A stretch of 64,000 nucleotides of DNA from Herbaspirillum sp. DW155. GTDB taxonomy: Bacteria; Pseudomonadota; Gammaproteobacteria; Burkholderiales; Burkholderiaceae_D. Numbering within the stretch: the first letter of the stretch is position 1; the number at the start of each line of letters is the position of its first letter. The stretch lies in assembly GCF_037076565.1 (NCBI RefSeq), contig NZ_AP029028.1:2666001-2730000 (forward strand). The letters run 5' to 3'. Positions 43,278 through 51,492 of this stretch are shown here, in pieces. The translations under genes were made by a program, and so were the position numbers. The notes under the pieces were generated by a model, which ran no database searches, had not been told where the DNA came from, and saw only the letters and a list, made by a program, of their open reading frames with translations.

Positions 43278-43781
43278 TCATTGCTCCATCATCTGCGCCT
43301 GCGCACGCATTTCGTCGCGCAAGACGCTCAGTTTTTCCTGCTGCCGGTTAGCTTCGAGCACCTTGCGCCGTGCCTCGAAAAAGACGCTGCGTGCCTGGCG
43401 GCAGCGCTGTACCCATTCCTGGCAGCGCAGATACAGTTGGGCGCTTTCCGCCTGCATGCGCTTGTAAAGCGCCTTGGCGCGATTGAACTGGCCGGTGGTC
43501 AGTGTCATCTGCATGAACTCGCGACGCGACTGCTGCCACTGCTCCTGGGTGCGGGCCAGCATGTCACGCCAGAGTTGCCGTGCCTGCCGCAACTGATTGC
43601 GCGAGGCCCGCCAGGCCTGGCGGGCTTCGTTGCGCTCGCGCTCCAGACGCCCGAGACGCTGCTTGCGCACGTGGAGCAACTGATCCAGCCGCCGGTCCTC
43701 GCGCTTGCGTTCGGGTACATCGATGACCTCACGGCGGCCGCGACGCCCGATCCCGCCCGCGATCTGATGTGCGGTCGTCAT
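43278..43781 (-). CDS. hrpO: T3SS stalk protein HrpO (SctO)
   Basis: 167 residues, nearly all coiled coil and rich in Arg, Gln and Glu ('RKQRLGRLERERNEARQAW', 'RQQEKLSVLRDEMRAQAQ'), as expected for SctO/FliJ, which sits in the ATPase hexamer pore. It overlaps hrcN by 4 bases and ends 3 bases before hrpP. Confidence 0.85.
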   Translation of the reverse strand: MTTAHQIAGGIGRRGRREVIDVPERKREDRRLDQLLHVRKQRLGRLERERNEARQAWRASRNQLRQARQLWRDMLARTQEQWQQSRREFMQMTLTTGQFNRAKALYKRMQAESAQLYLRCQEWVQRCRQARSVFFEARRKVLEANRQQEKLSVLRDEMRAQAQMMEQ

Positions 43782-45202
43782 GCCTGCAATTCCATGAGCT
43801 TGTCCAGCGTCGGCTGGAAGGGAGCACTGCTGCTGGTATCCTGGCGCAGGAAGGCCAGTTGCTCGTCCCGCAGCTTGACGGCGCGGTCGGCTACCGGATC
43901 GGTACCGCTCTTGTACTCACCCAGGCGGATCAGCAGCTCCATCTCCTGATAGCGCGCCATCAGTTCCCGGAAATGCGATGCCGCCTTGCGGTGCTCGCGG
44001 GTGGTCACATTGCTCATCACCCGGCTGATGCTGGCCAGCACATCGATGGCCGGGTAATGCCCCTGTTCGGCCAGTTTGCGGGTGAGCAGAATATGGCCAT
44101 CCAGCAGCGACTTGGCTTCGTCGCCGATGGGATCGGATACCGATTCGCCATCCACCAGCACCGTATACATCGCCGTAATCGAACCCTGCGGCGTCCCCCC
44201 GGCGCGCTCGATCAGACGCGGCAACATGGTGTAGACCGAGGGCGTGAAGCCGCCCCGGGCCGGTGGCTCGCCGGCGGCCAGGCCGATTTCGCGCTGGGCA
44301 CGGGCAAATCGGGTCAGTGAGTCCACCAGCAGCAATACCTTCATGCCGCGATCGCGGAAAGCCTCGGCGATGGCGGTAGCGGTAAAGGCCGCGCGCGCCC
44401 GTTCCATCGAAGTACGGTCGGACGTCGCGCAGACCACCACGGTCTTGCGGATCAGTTCGGCATCCAATTCATGCTCCAGGAATTCGTTGAGCTCACGGCC
44501 ACGCTCGCCGATCAGTCCGAAGACGATGGCCTGGGCTTCACAGCCGCGCGCAATGGCCGCCATCAGCGTGGTCTTGCCACATCCGGGCCCGGCGAAGACG
44601 CCGATACGCTGTCCCGTCCCCATGGTCAGAAGACCGTCGATGGCCCGTACGCCCGTGGCCAGCGGCACCGAGATGCGTGGCCGGTCGGTGGCCTTGGGGG
44701 CGTCGCGCATGACCGGCGAGATGGCGCGCCAGGTCGCCACGTTCTCCGCCGCTGCCGGGGCGCGGAACATCCAGCGACCGAATCCGTCCAGCACGCAACC
44801 GAACAGATGATCCCCGACCTCGATGCTGTGGGCGCGCCGCAAGGGTTCGATGATGGTGCTGCTGGAGACGCCTTCCAGCGGACTCAAGGCCGACAGGATC
44901 GCCGCCTTGTCGGTGAAACCCACCACTTCGGCCAGGATGGGCGGCCCTTCCACATGCGGGTCGAGCAGATGGCAGAGTTCACCGATCTGGACCGGTGGCA
45001 TATGGGCTTCCACCAGGGTGCCCAGCACCTGCGATACCTTGCCGAAGCTGACGAACCCCGGTCGCAGAGGCAGACTCTGGCGCCATGCGCCGAGCTGCCG
45101 GCGCATATGCTGCAGTTTCCGCTCCAGCGGATCGGCATCGTCGACGGCTGCGGTCTTGGCTGGCATCGGGCTTAGCGTCGGGCTTAGCGTCGGGCTTACC
45201 AT
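43778..45202 (-). CDS. hrcN: T3SS ATPase HrcN (SctN)
   Basis: 474 residues of the FliI/SctN family: Walker A 'GPGCGKTTLM' near 205, 'VFGLIGERGRELNEFLE' near 232-248, Walker B 'VLLLVDSLTRFARAQREIGL' near 289, and 'ITAMYTVLVDGESVSDPIGD' after it. It energises unfolding and export of chaperone-bound effectors. The first 13 residues contain a threefold 'SPTL'-type repeat encoded by 12-bp direct repeats; ATG at 45166 is an alternative start without the repeat. It overlaps hrpQ by 7 bases. Confidence 0.97.
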   Translation of the reverse strand: MVSPTLSPTLSPMPAKTAAVDDADPLERKLQHMRRQLGAWRQSLPLRPGFVSFGKVSQVLGTLVEAHMPPVQIGELCHLLDPHVEGPPILAEVVGFTDKAAILSALSPLEGVSSSTIIEPLRRAHSIEVGDHLFGCVLDGFGRWMFRAPAAAENVATWRAISPVMRDAPKATDRPRISVPLATGVRAIDGLLTMGTGQRIGVFAGPGCGKTTLMAAIARGCEAQAIVFGLIGERGRELNEFLEHELDAELIRKTVVVCATSDRTSMERARAAFTATAIAEAFRDRGMKVLLLVDSLTRFARAQREIGLAAGEPPARGGFTPSVYTMLPRLIERAGGTPQGSITAMYTVLVDGESVSDPIGDEAKSLLDGHILLTRKLAEQGHYPAIDVLASISRVMSNVTTREHRKAASHFRELMARYQEMELLIRLGEYKSGTDPVADRAVKLRDEQLAFLRQDTSSSAPFQPTLDKLMELQA

Positions 45203-46233
45203 CGGACGTTGATGTTGTGGCGGCCGGTGAAGCTGACCTGGTTGTTGTCGATGCCGGCCAGGACGACGCCGCGATATTCGTCGCCGATATAGAGACGCCG
45301 GCCATCCTCGGTGACGATGCTGGCATTGCTGCCGGAAATCACCTGCTGGATGCGGAACGGCAACATCGATTCGGCGCTGCCGATCTTGACCCTGACCGGG
45401 AAGTCAATGTCATGCGCACGCACGAAGCTGCTGAGCATGCGCTGGAAGCGTTCGCTCTCGTCTTCATCCAGGGCCGCCTGCAATACCCACTCGTGATCGT
45501 CCAGTTGCAGATTGAAACGCTTGAGCAGATCCACCTCCGCCAGCCGCTTGCGAAACGCCGCACGCAACTGTTCAGGCGTCATCTTGGCAGCGGGCGGCTC
45601 CATGGCCGCGGTGGTACCAATCGGCGGCAGCAGCCGCTCATTGGCGCTCAAACTCTGCTCCGCACCGGCCGGGTAATGGCGGGTGATGGCATAGGCCGCT
45701 GCCGCCGACAGCAACGCGGCCAGCGACAAGGGCAGCAACAACAGGCGACGCCCGCGTTTGGTGTTGGTGGATGCGGTGGGCAAGGTCTCTGCCGACGGCA
45801 TGGCCGCAGCCTCATCGGCGCTGATCACGGTGCCGTCCATGACCGCGTGGTGCTCCTCGTCGTCTTCCGCGGCGTGCGGGATCGGCGCATCTGGCACCTC
45901 GGCCACGCTGTCCACCGGCTCCGGCGGAGGATCACGCCAGGGTGTGCCTTCTTCGGTGACGGTCAGCCAGATCGGACCGAGGCGTGCGAAATCGTCGACC
46001 TCCAGCTGGAGGAAATCACGCTGGTGGTTGTCCTCGGCATTGCGCAGCTGGCCGTCCAGCGCTTCCAGTGTCCAGCCCTCGGGGCTCAGCGACACACTGG
46101 CGTGGCGTGTGGCAATGCCAGGGTCCGCCAGGACCACATCGGCCTCGTCGCTGGCACCGATGATGCAGACCTGGTCGCCAAGCGGGATAGTTGCACCGCG
46201 AAGATAACCATTCAGAATCCGCATTTCATGCAT
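45196..46233 (-). CDS. hrpQ: T3SS inner-ring protein HrpQ (SctD), FHA-like
   Basis: 345 residues: N-terminal FHA-like domain (about 1-100, 'IPLGDQVCIIGASDEADVVL', 'RHASVSLSPEG'), an acidic linker, one membrane helix near 172-192 ('LLLLPLSLAALLSAAAAYAI') and a periplasmic ring-building domain. It connects the inner ring to the secretin and fits HrpQ by order hrcV-hrpQ-hrcN. GGAG lies 11 bases before the ATG. Confidence 0.85.
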   Translation of the reverse strand: MHEMRILNGYLRGATIPLGDQVCIIGASDEADVVLADPGIATRHASVSLSPEGWTLEALDGQLRNAEDNHQRDFLQLEVDDFARLGPIWLTVTEEGTPWRDPPPEPVDSVAEVPDAPIPHAAEDDEEHHAVMDGTVISADEAAAMPSAETLPTASTNTKRGRRLLLLPLSLAALLSAAAAYAITRHYPAGAEQSLSANERLLPPIGTTAAMEPPAAKMTPEQLRAAFRKRLAEVDLLKRFNLQLDDHEWVLQAALDEDESERFQRMLSSFVRAHDIDFPVRVKIGSAESMLPFRIQQVISGSNASIVTEDGRRLYIGDEYRGVVLAGIDNNQVSFTGRHNINVRW

Positions 46234-46288
46234 GACAATGCTCCATCAAATTCAAGAGTGAACCGGTGATGTGGTTGCCTCTGCAGGC

Positions 46289-46714
46289 TCAGAACTCGGC
46301 ACTTTTGAGCAGTGCCAGCAAAAGGCTGCCTCCGCCGCTTCTGGCGGTCGATGGGTCGAGCGGATTCCAGCCGGGATTGTCACTGTTGAGCAAGGCCCCG
46401 ATGACCATGGCTTCGGCCAGTTCGCGGCGCTGCTTGGCCAGCTTCTCGCGCTCGCGGCCGGCCGCTTGCAAGGAAATGGTGCTGTCAGATTTGCTGCGCA
46501 GCAGGGCCGGGGTACGTTTTTCCTTTTCGGCCAGCGCCTGATTGACCTCCTGCATGACTTCCCCGATGAACAGGCAGCATTTCTCCCTGAGCTGATCGAT
46601 CTCCTGTGCCAGAAAGCTGTCCTTGCTCGCCCGGTCGATGATGTTCTGCGCCTGCTCCCGGGTCATCGGTGAGGCGGGCGGCTGGGCTGGTACTTCTTTT
46701 GCAGAAAAGCTCAT
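46289..46714 (-). CDS. Unrecognised helical protein, paralogue of 61006-61557
   Basis: 141 residues, two helical segments and a C-terminal motif 'WNPLDPSTARSGGGSLLLALLKS'-like (W-N-P-x-D-P-S-T ... G-x-L-L-x-x-L-L). The 183-residue protein at 61006-61557 ends with the same arrangement ('WDPNDPSTSAASSGNLLIKML') and shares the helix before it ('GRELAEDLVIGSLVN' against 'RRELAEAMVIGALLN'). It sits between hrcV and hrpQ, where P. syringae has no gene. It has no signal peptide and is probably a secreted component or its partner. GGAG precedes the ATG. Confidence 0.7.
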   Translation of the reverse strand: MSFSAKEVPAQPPASPMTREQAQNIIDRASKDSFLAQEIDQLREKCCLFIGEVMQEVNQALAEKEKRTPALLRSKSDSTISLQAAGREREKLAKQRRELAEAMVIGALLNSDNPGWNPLDPSTARSGGGSLLLALLKSAEF

Positions 46715-46782
46715 GACTTACACTCCGTTGAATCAAGCGATAGGGATAGGCGAAAGGACGGTGTGCTGAAACGTCAGTGTCA

Positions 46783-47247
46783 TCAGCTTTGTCCGCGGTG
46801 ATCATGCCGCTCTGCCGCCGATGCGGCGGCCTCAGCGTCGCGTTGGCGCTGGCCTGCCAAGGCTTCCAGCACGTCCGTGAAGGCCGGCGGTGTTGCCGTT
46901 GCATGCGCACCATGCGGTGTGCCCGGCCCCCGCGCCTCCAGCAGTGTCAAGATCCTGAGCAGGTCCTGTTCGACGCTGTATTGCTTGACTTGCAGCCGTT
47001 GCCTTGCGTGCGCAAAGATACCGGCGTAGAAGCTGCGGGTATCGTGCGCCTCGCCATTGCGTGCGGAAAATGCACGCATGGTGTGTTCGAGATGTTTCAG
47101 ATTGAAGGCGGCATACGCCACCATGAACCGCCGCGATAGCGACACCGCCTGACGCGAGACCTTGGCCAGCAGGGACGGGGATCCGGTCTCTGCGGCATGA
47201 TCGTGATGAATCTCGGGTGCTCCCGAGGAGTTGACATGAAAAGCCAT
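46783..47247 (-). CDS. Unrecognised T3SS-locus protein
   Basis: 154 residues. A helical central part ('SRRFMVAYAAFNLKHLEHTM', 'YSVEQDLLRILTLLEARG') lies between polar ends; the C-terminus is Ala/Glu/His-rich. GGAG precedes the ATG at 47247. It is the first of two small genes inserted between hrcV and hrpQ, followed 68 bases later by the other. No family recognised; a class of small secreted or chaperone-like protein is likely from context only. Confidence 0.6.
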   Translation of the reverse strand: MAFHVNSSGAPEIHHDHAAETGSPSLLAKVSRQAVSLSRRFMVAYAAFNLKHLEHTMRAFSARNGEAHDTRSFYAGIFAHARQRLQVKQYSVEQDLLRILTLLEARGPGTPHGAHATATPPAFTDVLEALAGQRQRDAEAAASAAERHDHRGQS

Positions 47248-47448
47248 GATTGTTGCTCCAACAGATGAATTGCGATGAGCGCCGTGATGGCGGCCCCTGA
47301 CATCTTCACCGTCGCCGCCTTCCGACTGCGGGCATCCAGGCTGACTGCAGAGTTGCAGCGGGGCGGGACGGAGAAGACCTACCCTTCTTTATGTCGGTCT
47401 GTGGCAACAAGTTCCACGGTGGTGCAGTGGCGAGCTGCCCTGCCCGGC

Positions 47449-49539
47449 TCAGATCTCGATCATTCCGACCGGTTTCACCTTGGCATGCTGGGTCAGCTCG
47501 GAAAAAGCGAAGACCGGCACCGGAAAGAATTCTTCCTCGATGAGCTTGCGCACCGAGCGCCGGATGTCGGCGGCGGTCACCAGTACCGGTGGTGTGATGG
47601 GGGTACTGACGTTGGAAGACAATTCGTTGAGGCGGTCCAGAAACATCTGTTCCAGCTCCGAATCGATGTCGAGGTAGCTGCCCTGGCTGGTCTGGCGCAT
47701 CGCATTGCGCAGCTTGTCCTCCAGTTCCGGAGACAGCAGGATGACTTCGATGAGTCCCTCCCTGGCGACTTCAAAGCAGAGCTGGCGCTTGAATGCCAGC
47801 CGCACATAGTCGGCGATGACATCCGGATCGCGTTCCTTGGGTGCCCAGTCCAGCGTGGTTTCCAGCAGCAGGCGGGCGTTACGCAGGGCGACGCCTTCGC
47901 GCGTCAAGCGCTGTACCACTTCAGTGAGCCGGGGCAGCGTCACCGACTTGATGACCTCCTTGCCCAGCTCGGGGTAACGCCGCTCGGCCCAGCGCGTGAA
48001 GCGGATGACCTCGTTGACGCCGACAAACATCTGGCAGTTGCGCAGCATCTCCACCTCGATATCGGCGGAGAAGACGTGTTCCCAGCGCTGTACCGGCACG
48101 CCCGTCTGGGCCAGTTTTTCTTCATCGTCCAGGCGCAGCCAGACGCGGCGGCGGCGTGATCCGGCGATATTGCGTTCGTGCGCCTCGAAGCCCAGTTCGG
48201 TCACCCGCTCCAGATTCTCGCGGGTCGCACCCCAGCCCAACATGATCGGTTCATCGATCAGGGGAACCTCGGCCATCAGGAATTGCACGCGACCTTCCGG
48301 CACTGCGGTATGGAACTCGAACTCGATGGGCTTGAGATCCGGGATGCCACGCCGCTCAAGCAATCCGTTGCGCATGATGCGTACCGCCGAGCGAATGATT
48401 TCGGCCTCCGGCGTGTTGCGCATGGCTTCGGGCATGCGCAACGTAAAGGGGGTGGTGGCCGAGAAATTGGTGAGGTCGACGATGCCGGCGTTGGCGCGCT
48501 CGATCTCCTCGGCCTCCAGCTTGCTCTGGGCATCGGCCAGCGGTTTGAGGACCCCGACCATGCCGGCCACGAACAGCGCCAGCGCCAGGATGACGAAGAC
48601 CATGCTGGGCATGCCGGGGATGGCTGCAAACAACAGCATGATGGCCGCCGCCGTCAGCAGAGCCCGTGGCTCGGCAAACAACTCGCCGACCAGATCGCGA
48701 CCGATATTGGTGCTCTTGCCCGCTTCCTCATCCTTGCTGACCCGGGTGGTGATCACGCCAGCGCCCAGCGAGATCAACAGGGCCGGGATCTGCGCGATGA
48801 GGGCATCGCCGATGGAGAGGATGGAATAGACCCGCATCGATTCTGCAGCATCCAGATTGCGCTGGATGATGCCGATGGAGATGCCGCCGATGAGGTTGAT
48901 GGCCACGATGCAGATGCCGGCGATGGCGTCCCCTTTGACGAACTTCATTGCGCCATCCATGGCTCCGTGCAGCTGGCTTTCCTGACCCAGCTTGGCGCGC
49001 TTTTCCTTGGCTTCCTCGGCCGTCAGGATACCGGCGCGCAGATCGCTGTCGATGGACATCTGCTTGCCGGGCATGGCATCCAGCGAAAAGCGTGCCGATA
49101 CTTCCGAGACCCGCTCCGAACCTTTGGTGATGACGATGAACTGCACCACCGTCAGGATCAGGAAGATCACCAGACCCACCACCAGGTTGCCGCCGACGAC
49201 AAAGTTGCCGAAGGTCTCGACGATATGGCCGGCGTCGCCTTCCAGCAGGATCAGACGCGTGGTCGAGACCGAGATGGCCAGCCGGAACAGCGTCGTCAGC
49301 AGCAGCACCGCCGGGAAGGTGGAAAAGGCCGTGGGCCCGGGCATGTACATGGCCACGATCACGATCAGGCCGGAGATGCACAGGCTCAAGGCGATGAGCA
49401 TGTCCAGCAGCCATACCGGCATGGGCAGCACCAGCATGAACACGATGCCGATGACGAAGGCGGCGACGATCAGTTCGGCGCGCTGGGCAAGTTTGGCAGC
49501 AAACTTGTTGAGCGCCATCAGTATCCCGATTCCTTGCAT
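47449..49539 (-). CDS. hrcV: T3SS major export protein HrcV (SctV)
   Basis: 696 residues, FlhA/SctV family: membrane half with about eight helices (about 20-330; 'ALSLCISGLIVIVAMYMPGP', 'FPAVLLLTTLFRLAISVSTT', 'IDALIAQIPALLISLGAGVI'-like segment with 'IGDALIAQIPALL'), the FHIPEP-type loop 'RFSLDAMPGKQMSIDSDLRA', and a cytoplasmic nonameric-ring half. GGGGAAGG ribosome-binding site. It ends in 'VKPVGMIEI'. The gene follows the YscY-like one by 8 bases. Confidence 0.97.
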   Translation of the reverse strand: MQGIGILMALNKFAAKLAQRAELIVAAFVIGIVFMLVLPMPVWLLDMLIALSLCISGLIVIVAMYMPGPTAFSTFPAVLLLTTLFRLAISVSTTRLILLEGDAGHIVETFGNFVVGGNLVVGLVIFLILTVVQFIVITKGSERVSEVSARFSLDAMPGKQMSIDSDLRAGILTAEEAKEKRAKLGQESQLHGAMDGAMKFVKGDAIAGICIVAINLIGGISIGIIQRNLDAAESMRVYSILSIGDALIAQIPALLISLGAGVITTRVSKDEEAGKSTNIGRDLVGELFAEPRALLTAAAIMLLFAAIPGMPSMVFVILALALFVAGMVGVLKPLADAQSKLEAEEIERANAGIVDLTNFSATTPFTLRMPEAMRNTPEAEIIRSAVRIMRNGLLERRGIPDLKPIEFEFHTAVPEGRVQFLMAEVPLIDEPIMLGWGATRENLERVTELGFEAHERNIAGSRRRRVWLRLDDEEKLAQTGVPVQRWEHVFSADIEVEMLRNCQMFVGVNEVIRFTRWAERRYPELGKEVIKSVTLPRLTEVVQRLTREGVALRNARLLLETTLDWAPKERDPDVIADYVRLAFKRQLCFEVAREGLIEVILLSPELEDKLRNAMRQTSQGSYLDIDSELEQMFLDRLNELSSNVSTPITPPVLVTAADIRRSVRKLIEEEFFPVPVFAFSELTQHAKVKPVGMIEI

Positions 49540-49547
49540 GCCTTCCC

Positions 49548-49862
49548 CTAGCGATTGGTGGCGCAGAGCGCCTGGGACGCCTCACCTGCATTGAGCCTGG
49601 CGAGGATCAGGTCGATCCAGGCTGCGTTTTCCGTGTTGCGCATGCTCAGAAGACGCTGTCGGTCCACCGGCTCAAGCAATTCGGTCGCCGCATAGGAGGC
49701 CATCAGGAACAGTTTCGGTTCGTCCGGCCACACTTGCAGGCAGCCCTGGGCCAGCTCAAAGGCCGCTTCGTACTGATAGGCGCTGAAGTAGCCCCAGACC
49801 AGAGCGATGGCCATGAGCCGTTCCTCGGAGAGGGCATCATGCGGTCTCTTTCTTCTCATCAT
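49548..49862 (-). CDS. sctY: YscY-like T3SS chaperone (SctY)
   Basis: 104 residues, TPR-like helical hairpins ('LSEERLMAIALVWGYFSAYQY', 'AFELAQGCLQVWPDEPKLFL', 'ASYAATELLEP'). Length, fold pattern and position between a YscX-like gene and hrcV match YscY, the chaperone of YscX, both needed for early secretion in Ysc systems. Its start overlaps the upstream gene by 26 bases. These genes are absent from the P. syringae Hrp operon as I know it. Confidence 0.65.
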   Translation of the reverse strand: MMRRKRPHDALSEERLMAIALVWGYFSAYQYEAAFELAQGCLQVWPDEPKLFLMASYAATELLEPVDRQRLLSMRNTENAAWIDLILARLNAGEASQALCATNR

Positions 49863-50289
49863 TTTCCTGGTCTTGCTGAATGGACGGTCCCTCGGCGTGG
49901 CTGCGTCGCATCTGCTGCAGGCGCAGACGCCAGTCGATGTTGTCGTTGATCCTGCGTACTGAGGCCAGGCAGGGGCCGCGTTGTTGTTCAGGCAGTTGCA
50001 ACGAATGGGCGATCAGCACCTTCTGCAGCTGGCGCATGCACGGCACCGGGTTGAGGCTCCATGCCGGGCTGTCGAAGGAGCATTCGGGGCCCAGCAGACG
50101 GTTGAGCACCACCATCCCCGGATCGACCGGCAGATCCAGGGGGGGCAGCGAATTCTCCCGCTCGACCGGCAACAACTCCGGCAGCGCCTTGCGGGTGACC
50201 GGCAGCTGGGGAAGGCTATGGATATCCCCAAGTTCATCTAACCCGGGCAGATAGCCCGGATCACTGGCACCGAGTTTCTGATGGATCAA
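49837..50289 (-). CDS. sctX: YscX-like T3SS protein (SctX)
   Basis: 150 residues (YscX about 122). A Pro/Leu-rich N-terminal half ('LPELLPVERENSLPPLDLPV') is followed by helices ('CMRQLQKVLIAHSLQLPEQQ', 'RRINDNIDWRLRLQQMRR') and a charged tail. Gene order with the SycN-like, YscY-like and HrcV proteins is the main evidence; residue-level similarity to YscX is only general. It overlaps the gene upstream by 4 bases. Confidence 0.55.
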   Translation of the reverse strand: MIHQKLGASDPGYLPGLDELGDIHSLPQLPVTRKALPELLPVERENSLPPLDLPVDPGMVVLNRLLGPECSFDSPAWSLNPVPCMRQLQKVLIAHSLQLPEQQRGPCLASVRRINDNIDWRLRLQQMRRSHAEGPSIQQDQENDEKKETA

Positions 50290-50612
50290 TTGAGCAACTC
50301 CTCTGCAATGGCCAGCGCCGCATCGTCCAGTGGCGGGACTTGCTCATGGACGCTGCTCAGTCGCTGCAGCACGTAAAGGCTGCCGTCGGTGAACATGGCG
50401 GGCAACCAGGCGCCATACCGCTCCAGATCTTCTGCGCGTCGGCTCAAGATCTGCCTGGCAGACGCAGCCCCCTCGCGCGTGCCGCCCATCCCGACAATGA
50501 CGCCCTCGGCCAGCGGATAGACGAACAGCACCAGGCCATCCTCCCGACGCCGGGTGGCTACCACCTTCTGCAAGCTGGCGTCATGAATCATCGTGGTGAG
50601 AATCTCTTCCAT
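50286..50612 (-). CDS. SycN-like small T3SS chaperone
   Basis: 108 residues from the ATG at 50612. Compact alpha/beta pattern like class I chaperones ('DGLVLFVYPLAEGVIVGMGG' strands, 'WLPAMFTDGSLYVLQRLSS', C-terminal helix 'DDAALAIAEELLN'). Its position after a TyeA-like gene and before a YscX-like gene is that of SycN, which with YscB binds the gatekeeper YopN. Assignment by synteny and fold pattern. Confidence 0.5.
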   Translation of the reverse strand: MEEILTTMIHDASLQKVVATRRREDGLVLFVYPLAEGVIVGMGGTREGAASARQILSRRAEDLERYGAWLPAMFTDGSLYVLQRLSSVHEQVPPLDDAALAIAEELLN

Positions 50613-50622
50613 CTCGCGGCTC

Positions 50623-51129
50623 TCAGCTCCTGATCCTGGTTTCCCGCTGGCGCATGGCCAGCACCGATTCACGCCACTGGCGCTCGCGAACCTCGTCTCG
50701 GGTCATCACGCTGGGCGCATCGTCCTGGTAGAGATTGATCTGACGGGTCAGCTCCTCCAGCAATTCGCGGCGCATCTGCATTTTTTCTTGCGGCCACAGA
50801 ATCATGGGCAAGCGCGTCATGGCATCCCGGATCAGGAGATACACCCTGCCCTTGCCGTGGTTGTCGAGCTTGCGCACATCCACTATCTGCGACACCAGAT
50901 GCGCCACCTTGCCCTTGCCCCAGCCCGCTTCTGCTGCGGTAAGCATCAGTACCGCCAATTCCGCGCTGCTTTGCGTGACCAACAGCTTTTCCTTGTCGCA
51001 CAACGCCACGCGCAACTCATCGGCGATGGCAATACCTGATCGCACCAGCGTAAAGGCCGAGGCATCGGACATCGTGAGCCAGTAGCGCCCTATGCTCCGA
51101 TGCGGATTCTTGCGCAAATCCGATTTCAT
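50623..51129 (-). CDS. TyeA-like gatekeeper domain protein
   Basis: 168 residues from the ATG at 51129 (AGGAAG upstream). The stretch from about 55 to 140 ('AAEAGWGKGKVAHLVSQI', 'RVYLLIRDAMTRLPMILW', 'KMQMRRELLEELTRQINLYQ') has the TyeA/HrpJ C-terminal pattern: a Trp-Gly turn, a helix before 'R-LP...W/F', then 'R..LLE.L'. In P. syringae this domain is the C-terminal part of HrpJ; here it is a separate gene 0.36 kb downstream of the truncated HrpJ. Confidence 0.55.
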   Translation of the reverse strand: MKSDLRKNPHRSIGRYWLTMSDASAFTLVRSGIAIADELRVALCDKEKLLVTQSSAELAVLMLTAAEAGWGKGKVAHLVSQIVDVRKLDNHGKGRVYLLIRDAMTRLPMILWPQEKMQMRRELLEELTRQINLYQDDAPSVMTRDEVRERQWRESVLAMRQRETRIRS

Positions 51130-51492
51130 CTTGAGTCTTCCTGTTCCGGCGAGTGGATGAAAACACTGACGAAGAATTGCATGAAAAATGCGCCCGCCAT
51201 CTCAGCAGGCGCTGCCATCAGCGCTCCGTGTGAAGGACGGCGGTACGCTGCGCGTGCCCGCGTTGTTTCAACATTCCGGTCTGCGCAACATGGCCGATGG
51301 CTGGCCAAGGCCCTGCAGCTCGCTCCCGTGGGCAGGTTGCCACCCATCCAGGAGCTTGCGTCGCAGCGCCTCGGCCACGGCAAAATCGAATCGGAGATTC
51401 ATGCCGCGGCCTCGCCTCGGTGTTGTCGCAGCGCGGGCCATGTCAGTACTCGTTGCATTGGTGTTCGCTTTCATTTCATTTTGTGAAGAGGC
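51130..51492 (-). other. 363-base gap inside the hrpJ operon, possible small ORF at 51268-51474
   Basis: The longest reasonable minus-strand frame (51268-51474) encodes 68 residues containing 'MNLRFDFAVAEALRRKLLDG', but no good ribosome-binding site is seen and no family is recognised. The gap may be degraded coding sequence from a once continuous hrpJ, or a very small gene. All other genes of this operon are tightly packed, so the gap stands out. Confidence 0.35.
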
